A DNA stretch of 64,000 bases, from positions 1,787,001-1,851,000 of the forward strand of contig JASFXZ010000029.1 of NCBI GenBank assembly GCA_032209605.1, given 5' to 3'. Every line of letters begins with the position of its first letter. Within the stretch, counting starts at the first letter, position 1. The notes under the pieces were generated by a model. That model ran no database searches. It was not told the origin of the DNA and was given only the letters and a program-made list of their open reading frames with translations. This DNA comes from Mactromeris polynyma. Its lineage: Eukaryota > Mollusca > Bivalvia > Venerida > Mactridae. Position numbers and translations under genes: made by a program. Below, piece by piece: positions 45,338 to 55,942 of this stretch.

Positions 45338-45440
45338 TTTGTTTTCATTTGTGTTGCACAACAAATCTTAACCTTTATATTGCAACAAATTTGCTTCATT
45401 CAGATTGCGCCGACCATCTTTTTAAAAAGATATTGCTTGT
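45338..45440 (+). repeat. Dispersed repeat C, 3' fragment
   Basis: 'gtgttgcacaacaaatctta' and 'attgcgccgaccatcttttt' match the distal part of C at 43138-43447 and 50658-50968. Confidence 0.65.
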
Positions 45441-45457
45441 TTCTACTTATACACCAT

Positions 45458-45599
45458 CCCTGCGTTCAGTTACGACTATAAGCCCTATCGTTTCGTAACG
45501 TTTCGTAATTTGGTTCCCGTGTGCAGCCAATATGATATGGTGGGCAAGGGATATACAATACAAAACGTTCGCAACTGATAGCCGTAATAGAACGCAGGG
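45458..45599 (-). mobile_element. 142-bp TIR element, family R, copy 1
   Basis: Opens CCCTGCGTTCAGTTACGACT and closes 'gccgtaatagaacgcaggg', inverted ends. The interior is present in opposite orientation at 50218-50357. No target duplication or coding capacity. Confidence 0.8.
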
Positions 45600-45689
45600 C
45601 AGGTATCTTCTTCATTTTCTTTCTATACTTTATTCAATTATAAGATAACTGACAACTTTGATATGTACAATTGTATTGTGTAATTATGT

Positions 45690-45750
45690 ATTATTGTTAA
45701 CTTCACTGCTTTGTAACATACATTGAAATAAAAGTAATCTTAAAAAAAAA
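45690..45750 (+). other. Possible retroposed 3' end (AATAAA plus A9)
   Basis: An AATAAA at 45727-45732 is followed ten bases later by a run of nine A at 45742-45750. That arrangement suggests a reverse-transcribed 3' end or a polyadenylation relic. No coding sequence upstream was recognised, and chance in AT-rich DNA is possible. Confidence 0.3.
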
Positions 45751-46577
45751 GATTTATCTGATGGCGTGACTTACTGAAATACTTTTCTGTAAGCCTTTTC
45801 CTTGTTACGCAGATAATCAAAGAGGTTCCCATATCAATCAATTCAAAACGTTGCTTAGCAATTTTATCTTGTTTACAATATATACTTAAAGCCGTATATA
45901 TTCTGTTCCTTTTCGCAATTGACATTTTTATTTGTTATATTCCAATATAATAGAACAAGTCATAATATATACTTGTCTTGTGGTTTAATAAGTAATTTGT
46001 ATATTATACCATGTATTTTCACTGTGACATTTATGTATATAAAACTGTATGTAAATAATATGATGTACTATGTACATTTCTGTTCTGTTCTGTTCTTCTG
46101 TTCTTAAAGCCATTAAAACGCAACCGAAAATTAAACATGACATAAAGAAGAAATAATTATATATTAATTCACTAACATAATTTCCTAAACTTATTCAATC
46201 AAGAAATATGAATTATTGGTCCATATTTTACACACTTTTTTAACAAGATTTTAAACACTGGTAACAGTTGGTAGCTTTTAACACTATGTACAAAATGAAG
46301 CTTTATTAAAACAGTTGCTTTTTAATGGTGTTAAGTATAGTTTACAGAATCTAAACTGGACAAAAACTTTTCAAACTAGAGAAAACAAATAACATCCATT
46401 CTATTACTATCGGGTTCTATATGTATCAATGCAATAATACCATAAAAATAGCTATCAAGCTGGTTATGTAAATTGTGTCCATTCAATTGAACTCTATACA
46501 AATTGTTAAAATTGTAGGACAACATGCTTATAATGAACAGCCGAACCTCATTTATTCGACAACGATATGGTATATAA
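45751..46577. other. Unassigned AT-rich DNA
   Basis: Near 46543-46560, 'agccgaacctcatttattcg' resembles a family 1 pogo-like terminus, directly before the 8-bp microsatellite. Otherwise nothing recognised. Confidence 0.45.
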
Positions 46578-46876
46578 TGGTATCCTGGGATACCTGGTAT
46601 CCTGGTATCCTGGAATCCTGGTATCCTGGTATCCTGGTATCCTGGAATCCTGGTATCCTGGTATCCTGGTATCCTGGTATCCTGATATCCTGGTATTCTG
46701 GTATCCTGGTATCCTGGTATCCTGGTATCCTGGTATCCTGGTATCCTGGTATTCTGGTATTCTGGTATCCTGGTATCCTGGTATCCTGGTATCCTGGTAT
46801 CCTGGTATCCTGGTATCCTGGTATCCTGGAATCCTGGTATCCTGGTATCCTGGTATCCTGGTATCCTGGTATCCTG
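46578..46876. repeat. 8-bp microsatellite (GGTATCCT)n
   Basis: About 37 units with scattered variants (GGAATCCT, GATATCCT, GGTATTCT). Because 8 is not divisible by 3 the reading frame cycles every 24 bases, and with no stop in the cycle both strands stay open for over 100 codons. At its start, 'ggtatcctgggatacc' is a small palindrome. It is followed by a (TATTG)n run to about 46905. Confidence 0.95.
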
Positions 46877-46905
46877 TATTCTGTATTGTATTGTATTGTA
46901 TTGTA

Positions 46906-47681
46906 TGACAATGATTTTAAACAAATGTTGTCTACGCATGTTTCTGTAATATTGGAGCATATATATTGGACATACGGTTAAATTCGGGTTTATTACTCCA
47001 GTGGCAGAACAAATATACGAAGTGGCTGCACATTTGATAATTGTTTTACCGAATAATGAACAAAATTAGACAAAATGAAATTTAATGCAGTATTAATAGG
47101 ACATAACTCTTTCAATTATATGCATGCTATACAAGATGAATTGGTGAGACATTTGCTAATAGGCTGCATTTATGCTTAGATAACGTTCTTTGTATTTTGC
47201 CTCGAGTAGTTTTACTTTCATAACCGTCTTAAATTCTTTGTTTTTGTGCCTGTTTAGTTATGCATTATGAGTCGCTGTACTCGTAAATACAGCGGGATGT
47301 TATAACGTGGCTTTTACATAATTATGCACACGTATGTGATGCTTGTGTTTTGTATACAAAGTGTGAGTTATAGTTCTGAGAATAGATATATAATTTAAAT
47401 GACAGAATAGTCTCCATTAAAAACTTATAACAGAACTTAATGCTCTGCAACGCATGTTTAAGTTTATTTACGAGTGAAATTTTGATAATTATTTCCAAAA
47501 TATTTTGCGCCGCATAAATACGTAATAATAAGCAAAAATAATAAGTACCTAGTATAGTTTATTGATATATTGTCTCTTGTTCATATTGAAGAGTATTTTA
47601 ACGGTACTGTTTAATACCGGTTGTAAGTCCTTAAACACTGTCAACTGAACACAGTAAAATACGAAACGCATTGTGGATGCG
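46906..47681. other. Unassigned AT-rich DNA
   Basis: Nothing recognised on either strand. Confidence 0.4.
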
Positions 47682-47853
47682 CAGTATAACCTCAACAATA
47701 AGACCACCTTTTGGACCCTTGAAAACTTGTCTTCTTATCGAGGTGGTCTTAACATTGAGGTTGAATAAGGAGCAAAACAGTGAATATGGACTTGAAAATT
47801 ACGTTCTTAACTTTGCGGTGGTTTTAATATTGAGGTGGTCGTTAGGTGAGGTT
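47682..47853. mobile_element. pogo/Tigger-like MITE, family 2, diverged
   Basis: Opens CAGTATAACCTCAACAATAA and continues with 'aagaccacc' and 'gaggtggtcttaacattgag', in the manner of 22808-22955. The far end is not clean. Confidence 0.65.
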
Positions 47854-47884
47854 TACGAGTTTAGCGTGTTTATATACAATAAAA

Positions 47885-47974
47885 ATAGAAGGAGAAAATT
47901 CGGGACCGCATAAAAAGTCCGGTTTCGGGAGTATTCCGGTTTTTAGAGAGTCCTGTTTGAGGAGGTTCCACTGT
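47885..47974. mobile_element. Half of another pogo-like MITE
   Basis: The end 'gaggaggttccactg' followed by TATATA, with 'gtccggtttcgggagtattc' and 'cggtttttagagagtcctgt' inside, reads as a CAGTGGAACCTCC-type terminus in reverse. The partner end is missing or merged with the preceding element. Confidence 0.5.
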
Positions 47975-48010
47975 ATATATATAACTTCAGTACTTTTATG
48001 TAACCCCATG

Positions 48011-48312
48011 AAGCAGATCCTTGGTCCAGTGGTAACGCGCTGGACTTGTAATCCAGGGATCGCTGGTTCGATTCCCCGCTCCATCTCTGACCGTACTAAC
48101 AGTCTTTCGGACGAGACTTTAAAAACCGAGGTCCCGTGTATGATGCTTTACATCGAGCACGAAAAAGAACCAGGGGTGCTTCTGGAACTGGGGCATCACA
48201 TGTATCATGCACTATCCTCCAAAAATCATTAATATGACTAACATTCTTCTGGAGGCGTCGCCCATATGGGAAACTGGTGGCGACGATAAATAAACGCAAA
48301 TACAAAACAAAA
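48011..48312 (+). mobile_element. tRNA-derived SINE, type B, with perfect 11-bp target duplication
   Basis: Flanked by GTAACCCCATG at 48000-48010 and 48313-48323. Head 'ttggtccagtggtaacgcgc' and 'gctggttcgattccccgctc'; body and 'ggcgacgataaataaacgca' tail as in 43852-44147. Frames crossing it are shadows. Confidence 0.95.
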
Positions 48313-48511
48313 GTAACCCCATGGTTGTTATCATTTTCCAGCCCAAGTCCAGTGCGATATGTTACCAAGGAAACGAGACGTTAATTAATGACTTAGTGCG
48401 TTCCTAAATACAAATATACAAGTAAAATACGGGACAGGAATTGAATTGATTTCAAGATACGCAACATGCCGCGACAGATGTGTATTTAGGTAAATGATGA
48501 TTTGTTTGTTT

Positions 48512-48748
48512 TCGTCTGGTTTTACGCCATTTTTCAACAATATACGGCGGCTATTTGACCTACCTAGGTTTTCCTGTAATTTATTATCAATCAGTACTCA
48601 CTTGTTCTTCCGCAAGTAACTTACAACTAAGTAAGCCAACAACTGTGTAGCCAATGTCACGGAAGAACATAACCTGCCGAACCCGTGAATCGAACCCATA
48701 TCTGCTGGGTCACATTCTTATGCTCTACCAACTGATCTGGCCGGGTGG
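48512..48748 (-). mobile_element. tRNA-derived SINE, type A, well preserved
   Basis: The reverse complement starts 'cccacccggccagatcagtt', has 'gatcagttggtagagcataa' (A box) and 'atgggttcgattcacgggtt' (B box), then 'atgttcttccgtgacattgg', 'acttgcggaagaacaagtga', 'gtactgattgataataaatt' and ends 'gttgaaaaatggcgtaaaac'. It is the best type A head in the window. Confidence 0.88.
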
Positions 48749-49334
48749 GCTAGGTATGGTGACAAGATAGCTGAATATACACTGCACACAATTTCTAAAC
48801 GTCCACTCGGCATTTCATCGCAATATAAGAACAGAAACAAACATGTACATATTTGCGCCTATTGAACAAACGGGCAACCTGAAATATTAATAAAAAGTGG
48901 TCAAAAATACAAAAATTACATATTTTTATAATTATTTTCCAAATTCTTTTTAAATTGATTAATTAATTCATAAAGTTAGTCATTCCTATCGAATCGGAGT
49001 ACCAGCACCATTCATACCGACGGCCATGGCGCGTTCTTCCGTGGTCATTCTCGCCATCTTTTCTGTTTTTTCATGTTGGACATACAACGTGGATTTCATT
49101 GCAATGAAAGTTACCTCTTACTACAAATTACACGTGATCCTCGTGCCAAAAAATGAAAAACGTACTCACCGTCACTCGTGGTAAACCATGACGATAAATA
49201 GGTATTTTCTTTGTGAAAATATATAGAGTACTATGTATAATACTAGAATGCCAAATTTTAAGTCGGCATATGAAACCTTTTTCTTAAATTTGTATTTTAT
49301 GACATGGACGTTTAGAAAATGTGTTCAGTGTATA
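48749..49334. other. Unassigned DNA within region J
   Basis: No further element recognised between the SINE and the pogo-like MITE. Confidence 0.4.
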
Positions 49335-49497
49335 CAGACGGACCTCGTTTATCCGAATACTTGGTATCATCCGTAATAAATCTCAGGTACCGATGTATGT
49401 TCTTAGGCACGCCGAATTGAAATAGGTTATTCGAAACAATGTACTATTCGAAATAAAATTTCGGATCCGATAAATTCGAATGAACGGTGTCCGACTG
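49335..49497. mobile_element. pogo/Tigger-like MITE, family 1, TA-flanked
   Basis: 163 bp between TA dinucleotides (49333-49334 and 49498-49499). Opens CAGACGGACCTCGTTTATCC and closes 'gaacggtgtccgactg'. Confidence 0.85.
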
Positions 49498-50217
49498 TAT
49501 TTAGATTCCACGGAGTGGGTTTCCTACAAGAGGTGAAACATTCTAACTGATGAAATGTTGCATACTAAACGTGACGTAAGGAATGCATTACAAGTGCACT
49601 AACATATTGCTCTTATTAGGAAGAACATGGCTTGCAAGACAAAACGGAAGCTCCTCTCTGTATCTTTGCAATTCAATGGTTAGAAATCGTACACAAATGT
49701 GAAATGCCAGCTTTAAATTGATTGACCCTATGAAAAGTGTGACTCATGTTTCAGCAGTTACGTACAATAATTAATCGGGTCAATATTTACCCAAAGCATG
49801 AAATCAAAACTGTTAATATCATAGTTACGGGAAGTTCAACTTTCTTTCAGTTTATAAATGATATATCAAACGATGTGTTTATTGTATACACAACTTGAGA
49901 CCGATAGCGGTTTCGACGGTATCAGTAATTGAATGAAATAACATCCGAACATAATTCGATATTTCGTTTTATTAAACGATACGTCTTTAATAATTGATTA
50001 AGACATTAGTGTCAAAATGACGTTTCAATATTGGGGTTAATATCACTAATATTCATACCATTTTTCTTTGGAATTTATCCAAGCATCTGAGCTTAATACG
50101 TATATTGCTATCAGGCGATAGTGCTGTTAGATTGACCGCGAACAGGTGTATGCACTTTCAGGACTGATCCATGTCAATTAAGGTAAGGAAATGCACTCGT
50201 GCGTGAAGTTATATCTG

Positions 50218-50357
50218 CCCTGCGTTCAGTTACGGCTATCAGTGGCGAACGTTTTGTATTTTATCCCTTGCCCACCATAGCACATTGGTTGCACACGGGA
50301 ATCAAATTGCAAAACGTTACGAAACGATAGGGCTGATAGCCGTAACTGAACGCAGTG
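50218..50357 (+). mobile_element. 140-bp TIR element, family R, copy 2
   Basis: Opens CCCTGCGTTCAGTTACGGCT and closes 'agccgtaactgaacgcag'. The interior ('ggcgaacgttttgtatttta', 'tgcacacgggaatcaaattg') is the reverse of 45458-45599. An open frame starting within it is not supported as a gene. Confidence 0.85.
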
Positions 50358-50657
50358 CTGCTGTTTGGTTTACTTTTGTATCAAAACACAACCGCGACCT
50401 TTTTCTCAACAAGCTTACGGACAAACACGAACATTTCAATACACCTATTTGGAGATGTAATGATCCAGGTAATATATTCATGAAGTCGCGGTTGATAAAA
50501 TCGCACTATATCAATATTGAAATGTGACAAAATGACAGAAAGCTGGAAATTAAAAAGTTATAGAGCAAGGTACATCTTTGATGTAATCTTTCAAATAAGT
50601 TAATAAATGGTTACTTGGATATAATTTACAAGCATAATATTATTTGAGTATTCCTTT

Positions 50658-50968
50658 TTCGGCGCAGTCGTATTAGCATGGATTTGCTATTTGCATATCA
50701 GTGTTGTGTAAACCAATCAAATCTTACGTAAACCACCAAGGCAATTTCTCTTTAACCGAACAAAGTTTGTAACCATGAAGCGGATTGGTTAACCTATATA
50801 TTTAGGATACGTTACCTTACCGAAATCCACTGAATTTCGGTGAATTCACCGAAATCCATTTTGGATCTGGAGTGACCAGAAATCGTAACATCTCGGCATT
50901 TTTTTATGTTGCACAACAAATCTTGACCTTCAAATTGCGCCGACCATCTTTTGTCAAGATATTTTATA
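50658..50968 (+). repeat. Dispersed repeat C, copy 2
   Basis: Follows 43138-43447 throughout, including the ACCGAAAT/ATTTCGGT hairpin at 50819-50841 and the 'attgcgccgaccatctttt' end. Confidence 0.78.
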
Positions 50969-51436
50969 TTTTTTTGTGTGTAGCAAATCTAGCATAGTGT
51001 CAGATTAGTGCTCACAGTATAAAATCGCTACTCACAACGATGTTACACACGTTACGAAAAAGAACGTAGCTCTCTATAAATGGTACTAAATCTCCCACAT
51101 GCATTATACAATCCGCCTCTCTCAATTTCCAATTTATGATTAGCAATAACCACGTGTCTCTGTTATAACATCCGTGGAAATACCAATATGGTTAAATATG
51201 AACTATTATGATTAGATTTTACACTTAGAGTTGGTTTTTTTCATTCCGCCCAATTTTACTGTTTTACGTAGCTTTTAGGCCATACTAAATGTTATCTATG
51301 TTTATCATCAGACCTGTACATTTTTCTATGTAACGGTAAAACAGACAAAGTGTCGATAAAAATCTTTTGTATCTACATCATTCTTCCAACAAACAAAGAT
51401 GTTATACAAAAACATAAAATACAAACTACAAAAAAA
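50969..51436. other. Unassigned AT-rich DNA
   Basis: Nothing recognised on either strand. Confidence 0.4.
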
Positions 51437-51649
51437 ATATTCTATAAAAGACGTCAATTCCAAAAGACGTCAAACATGACGTCACAATGTACTGACAGTA
51501 AGCAATATTTGCCCCAAATGGCAATATGAAAACGATATGACCGTATGGAGTAAATATTGCTTCCTGTTTCTACATAGTGACATCACATGTGACGTTCTCT
51601 TGAAATGACGTTACTTACAGAAAAAATTGGAAACCCCACAGCAGCGCTC
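51437..51649 (-). mobile_element. Palindromic CRE-bearing MITE, copy P5
   Basis: Same orientation as P4; left end eroded, right end 'cacagcagcgctc'. One perfect TGACGTCA at 51477-51484 and several one-mismatch versions. Confidence 0.82.
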
Positions 51650-52353
51650 AGATATACTAGTTATATAAAACATATTAAGAACCAAGTAATGCCTAAAAAA
51701 ATTCAACAAGGTCATTGGCTATCTGACACATTGTAATCGGCTATGTCGCTTTGTTTTATCAACACTTCCGGGGTTTGTTGATATTTTAAGGGCTGGTTTC
51801 TTTTTCGGTAAGACTTCCGGAAACCGACCTGTCTAAGGACGCTAAATATAGCTCCATATTGGTATGACCTTAATTAATGAATATACGGTTATGAAATGTA
51901 CACAGACACAATTCTAGATATGTTACTCACAATTCTACCTTTACGGTGATAGCTATGAATGACAGAATCCCTCCGTAATGTTCTCTTCTCTACTATAAAC
52001 CTTAGGAATATAGACCGAACGACAAGCCATATATGGTTAAATTAACATTGATGTCCTGTTTTCCCCCAGTTTTAAATTGCAATTTTGTCAATTTTGCTAA
52101 CATAATGGTCTTTATATTATAATATTCATAGTATGTTTATCGTTTTGTTTTTCCTCATCTTTCCTATGTTATGATGATATAGCCATTAATAAATAATGTT
52201 AGTTATATAAGGGTGTGAACAAGATTGCGCTAATACATAGAGCTCTACGAATCGTTTGCGTAATATGCCCCGAGAGTACTAATATTTACTAAGGGGAGGT
52301 AAAAATATAAATTTTAACTTAGATTTGATATGTTTGCTTATATCTCGTATTTC

Positions 52354-52653
52354 ATTATACAGTCAGTTGTCACCAAACTTTGAACATATGTTGTCATTGT
52401 ACGGCCCGTTGTCACCAAACTTTGAACATATGTTGTCATTATACGGCCAGTTGTCACCAAACTTTGAAAATATGATGTCATTATACGGCCAGTTGTCACC
52501 AAACTTTGAAAACATGTTGTCATTATACGGCCAGTTATCACCAAACTTTGAACATATGTTGTCATTATACGGCCAGTTGTAACCAAACTTTGAACATATG
52601 TTGTCATTATACGGCCAGTAACTGTTGTCACCAAACTTTGAAAATATGTTGTT
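52354..52653 (+). repeat. 42-bp tandem array, seven units
   Basis: Units start every 42 bases from 52354 to 52606: 'attatacggccagttgtcac' + 'caaactttgaacatatgttg' + 'tc'. Since 42 is divisible by 3, frames on both strands stay open and give a 14-residue peptide repeat. D1 has a single diverged unit at about 43672, so the expansion is specific to D2. Confidence 0.93.
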
Positions 52654-52702
52654 AAATTCCCGCGTATGATTCCCTTTGAAAAGCATCGCATAAACTGCTA
52701 AA

Positions 52703-52982
52703 ATGATGTTGTATATGCTTTTATTTATCGTCGCCACCGGTTTCCCATATGGGCGACGCCTCCGGAAGAATGTTAGTCATATTAGATTTGGAGGATAGTG
52801 CATGATACAGAAGATGCCCCAGTTCCAGAAGCACCCCTGGTTCTTTTACGTGCTCGATGTAAACCATCATACACGGTCTCGTCCGAAAGACTGTTAGTAC
52901 GGTTAGCGATGGAGCGGGGAATCGAACCTGCGATCCCTGGGTTACAAGTCCAGCGCGTTACCACTAAACTACGGATCCGCTA
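52703..52982 (-). mobile_element. tRNA-derived SINE, type B, minus strand
   Basis: Reversed tail 'ttttatttatcgtcgccacc' at the left and reversed head at the right ('gggaatcgaacctgcgatcc', 'cgcgttaccactaaactacg'). D1 lacks it at the equivalent point between 'gctaaa' and 'aacttaag'. A short target duplication could not be fixed. Confidence 0.9.
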
Positions 52983-53800
52983 CCAACCCCCGGAATATAA
53001 TGTTCTCTCCTAGTGAAAAAATGAAACTTAAGATTCTCTTATATATTGACGAGGCAATTCCTTCCAATTCGTTCACAAGTTATTTAGCAGTTGTACATAA
53101 GGTGTCAGTTATGTTTTTTTAACTGACTTTTTTATCCAGCGTAGGGCGCATTGTGCTAAGCACTTAGCTTGGTTAGTGGTTATTTCCAAGTATCCCTTCT
53201 TCCCTCATAGACAAGAAGGGGTAGCCGTTGACCTTTTCAGGGGTTTAGTGGCGTCGTCTTTACGCATTTATTTCTGTTTGTCTCTTGTTAGAGACGAACA
53301 AACTGCATGGTGCGTGTATGTGGTCGCACGGTCATGATACGCTCCTTGTCTGTTTCCTCAAGTACCGTAGCATCAATGAAGTATGTTTTTAAATTATTAA
53401 ATTGTCATTAATTATCCAATTAATGATACTTAAAATTCGCCATAATACTACAAATTAGTTCTCACCTCGAGCTTAAGACTCCAGAAATGTTTGTGAAATC
53501 ATTTTTCTTTGTTTTACGTGTTTTCTATTAAGTACGTTTTCACGTTTTATAAATAAGACGAAACCCGATAAGGAGCGTATCAGGATTTGCATTTCATTTT
53601 ATCAGAAAAAAATACAATTTAAAAACAGTTAGTACAAAAAGTTATTTTCCAACAATCGTGACACACATATTCCAATCTGTTTAAATTAGTTAAGGAAATT
53701 TATATATGAAATGCATTTTTGCCACTGGCCATTCCATGGTGATACTCTATCTTAATTTCTGCAAAAATCCCTCGTATTTCCATGTGCTTCTTTGTCTACA

Positions 53801-54197
53801 TAAAAGAGAAATAATAAGTTGCTACAGGGAACATCACACATAAGACAGTGTCTCCCTACAGAGACATCTGGGAAAGCAACAAGCCATAAAACGTAAGGAA
53901 CCTGAGGAGGCTCAAGGGAATAGAGGCAAACAAAATGGCATGGCCGACCATAAGGAATAGTAGGAGAATCAAAGAGGACAAAAAGTGTGGGGGGAATAAA
54001 TGAATGGAAAAATATCAATAGGCAGAATCTGGGCAGAACATAACATGAACACTATATAAAGTGAGAGAATTGTCAAGGGGATAGGGAAATACAATATACA
54101 TTTAAAACACAAAAAGAAATAACAACCATACAGCGAGTACAGCATTGGAACTGTCAGTAAAATACTGAGGGTTTGAATCGATTTAACGGCTAGCCCA
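53801..54197 (-). mobile_element. Family E retroposon, near full length
   Basis: The reverse complement runs from 'gggctagccgttaaatcgat' through 'ctgacagttccaatgctgta', 'cctctttgattctcctacta' and 'ccttacgttttatggcttgt' to 'cttattatttctctttt'. The second-best full copy after E1, with both ends visible. Confidence 0.82.
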
Positions 54198-54214
54198 AGC
54201 ATAAAACGTAGTTA

Positions 54215-54320
54215 TCTTATTCAATCATAATCAATTGTTGTGGTAACTTTCGTTAACACCATATCAGATAACGTGATGATCATGCGTGCTACAAATAAGT
54301 CATTCATATAATCAAAACAA
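54215..54320 (+). repeat. Old dispersed repeat G, partial copy 3
   Basis: 'caattgttgtggtaactttc', 'gttaacaccatatcagataa' and 'cgtgatgatcatgcgtgcta' match 2995-3190 in order. It directly adjoins the 5' end of the E copy before it. Confidence 0.45.
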
Positions 54321-54567
54321 ACCTATATGGTCTTTCTGGTTGGATATGATGAAACATCGTGTAGATGTATAAAAGGGACAAACCACAGCTGTAATAGTGG
54401 TATATATAAATAGTGGTACATATAAATAATAGTTGTACAACGATGCTATTTTGTAGTTTATTTTATACTAAGACAATCAAGCAAACGTCAAAGAAGCAAC
54501 TCCAAACGGTTTGAAGTAAGAAAATACCAGGTCAGTAACACTGAAACACTGTATTTTTGAGTGAACG

Positions 54568-54750
54568 AAACATTAAGTTGTTACGGGAAACGCCACATAC
54601 AACAGACAAAACCTGCCCACATATTTCCAAGGGAAGCATCAACATAAATGCGAAGGTGGCAAACGTCTATGGGAATGGGAAACTAAGGTTTTGTCTAGCC
54701 GACTATCAAAAACAACCATGAACTATTTAAGGGTACAACAAGGGCGCAAT
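54568..54750 (-). mobile_element. Family E retroposon, diverged copy
   Basis: Plus strand 'taagttgttacgggaaacgc', 'cacatacaacagacaaaacc' and 'gcgaaggtggcaaacg' is a diverged reversed 3' half of E. Confidence 0.55.
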
Positions 54751-54777
54751 ATAACTGATGTCAATATGATTAACAAA

Positions 54778-55003
54778 GTTTGTCATATCTTATTCCCCTC
54801 CACTGTTTGTTCTCTTTGATTCTCCTAGTTATTCATTGTGGTCGGCCAGGCCGTTCCTTGCGCCTCTGTTCCCTTACGTATGTAATTTTGAACCTCCGCA
54901 AGTGCCTTATGTTTTATGGATTGTTGTTTTCCAGCTGTTCGCGGAGGCATTGTCTTATGTATGTGGCGTTCCCCGTAGCAATTTATTCTCTCTCTTCTTA
55001 TCC
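54778..55003 (+). mobile_element. Family E retroposon, 5'-truncated copy
   Basis: Begins mid-element at 'ttattcccctccactgtttg' and runs to 'caatttattctctctcttct'. It lies tail to tail with the minus-strand copy at 54568-54750. Two overlapping 90-codon frames are shadows. Confidence 0.82.
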
Positions 55004-55394
55004 TGTCAGTGTAAACAACATCGGCAACGATCGCAAATTATACCAAAACTAAATATATACGCGCAATATAGTACTTTTATTAACGTTTCCAGTTTATAAC
55101 TGGATATACAGAAAAACGTGAATTATTCTTTGTTCCCAGTAATTATTACAAAATCGTTTGAGTAAGTTAGGTTAAATGAGAGAAATTTTTTTTCATTAAA
55201 AAAATGAAATGTTTATGGGGGTGGGATACATCTTCTAGCCTATGTAATGACTTCATGATATACTTATGAAGCTTCTAAGGTATTACCAAATTGGCAGTTG
55301 ACGTTGGAATTAAGTTCGTGTAAGATCTGTACTAACTAGCTCCATGCCATCACACACGGGCAATTACCGAACAAATGCGTTAGTTTATAATTAA

Positions 55395-55500
55395 TTTGTG
55401 CTCTTAATTGCCCAATTAGTATTATACTACATAAGCTCCATTTCCCTCTCTTACGCTGTTTACTACTCTTAGATAATTACTGCTGAACCAATGCAGATTA
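55395..55500 (+). repeat. Old dispersed repeat H, partial copy 3
   Basis: 'gctcttaattgcccaattag' and 'ataagctccatttccctctc' resemble the start of copies 1 and 2. Confidence 0.4.
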
Positions 55501-55598
55501 AAAAACTCCTCAGTACACGTCTTGCAGTCAAACAGCAAATTGCCTTTGCAACATTACTGAAGAAATGCATGCTTTATAAGTGGAACGGATGGTGTATT

Positions 55599-55942
55599 TT
55601 AAAGATATATTATGCTCACTTTTTTGTTCATTTGTTTACCTAAACGAACATGAAAATTATACTTTATCTAGCTAAAACTTCAATAAATATGCATTATCAC
55701 AGAATATATTTATAATGTATGTCTCTGTATTTGTCGATAAAAGACGTTTGTATTATCATAAATTAAAAAAATCAGGTGTTTTTTAGTAGATTTGTCTGCT
55801 AGTAATATGATAAAACACGATTGTTTTAAATGGTTATACATGGCAATGGTTCTTATTAATGATATTTTAGACTATGTAACAACAATACTTGATGAAGCCC
55901 ATTAAAAATGTTTCAGTTCAGATGAGCCAGATACATCTATAA
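55599..55942 (+). mobile_element. TTAA-ended element, family T, copy T4
   Basis: Opens TTAAAGATATATTATGCTCA and ends 'gatgagccagatacatctat', where the final TTAA has mutated. Interior as T1. Confidence 0.75.

Larger units (their letters stand above)
48356..50095 (+). repeat. Old duplicated region J, copy 1 (discontinuous)
   Basis: Three blocks match 61985-62865 in the same order: 48365-48480 ('gttaattaatgacttagtgc'), 49675-49790 ('acacaaatgtgaaatgccag') and 49900-50095 ('taacatccgaacataattcg', then 'ttggggttaatatcac'). In this copy a SINE at 48512-48748 and a pogo-like MITE at 49335-49497 lie between the blocks. A third partial copy is at 21630-21810. Confidence 0.5.
52152..53715 (+). repeat. 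Duplicated block D, copy D2
   Basis: Partner of 43452-44750. It contains the 42-bp array (52354-52653) and a minus-strand SINE (52703-52982) absent from that site in D1. It has the intact empty site ('cagttatgttt', 'aactgac', 'atccagcg') where D1 carries its SINE. Confidence 0.85.

Noticed and set aside
46376..46981. Overlapping frames of up to 194 codons with an 8-residue repeat
   Set aside because: Artefact of an 8-bp microsatellite whose three frames are all stop-free.
50285..50527. 80-codon protein gene
   Set aside because: Its first third lies in TIR element R; the remainder has no motif and no homologue elsewhere in the window.
52325..52737. Frames with a 14-residue repeat
   Set aside because: Artefact of the 42-bp array; D1 has no corresponding frame.
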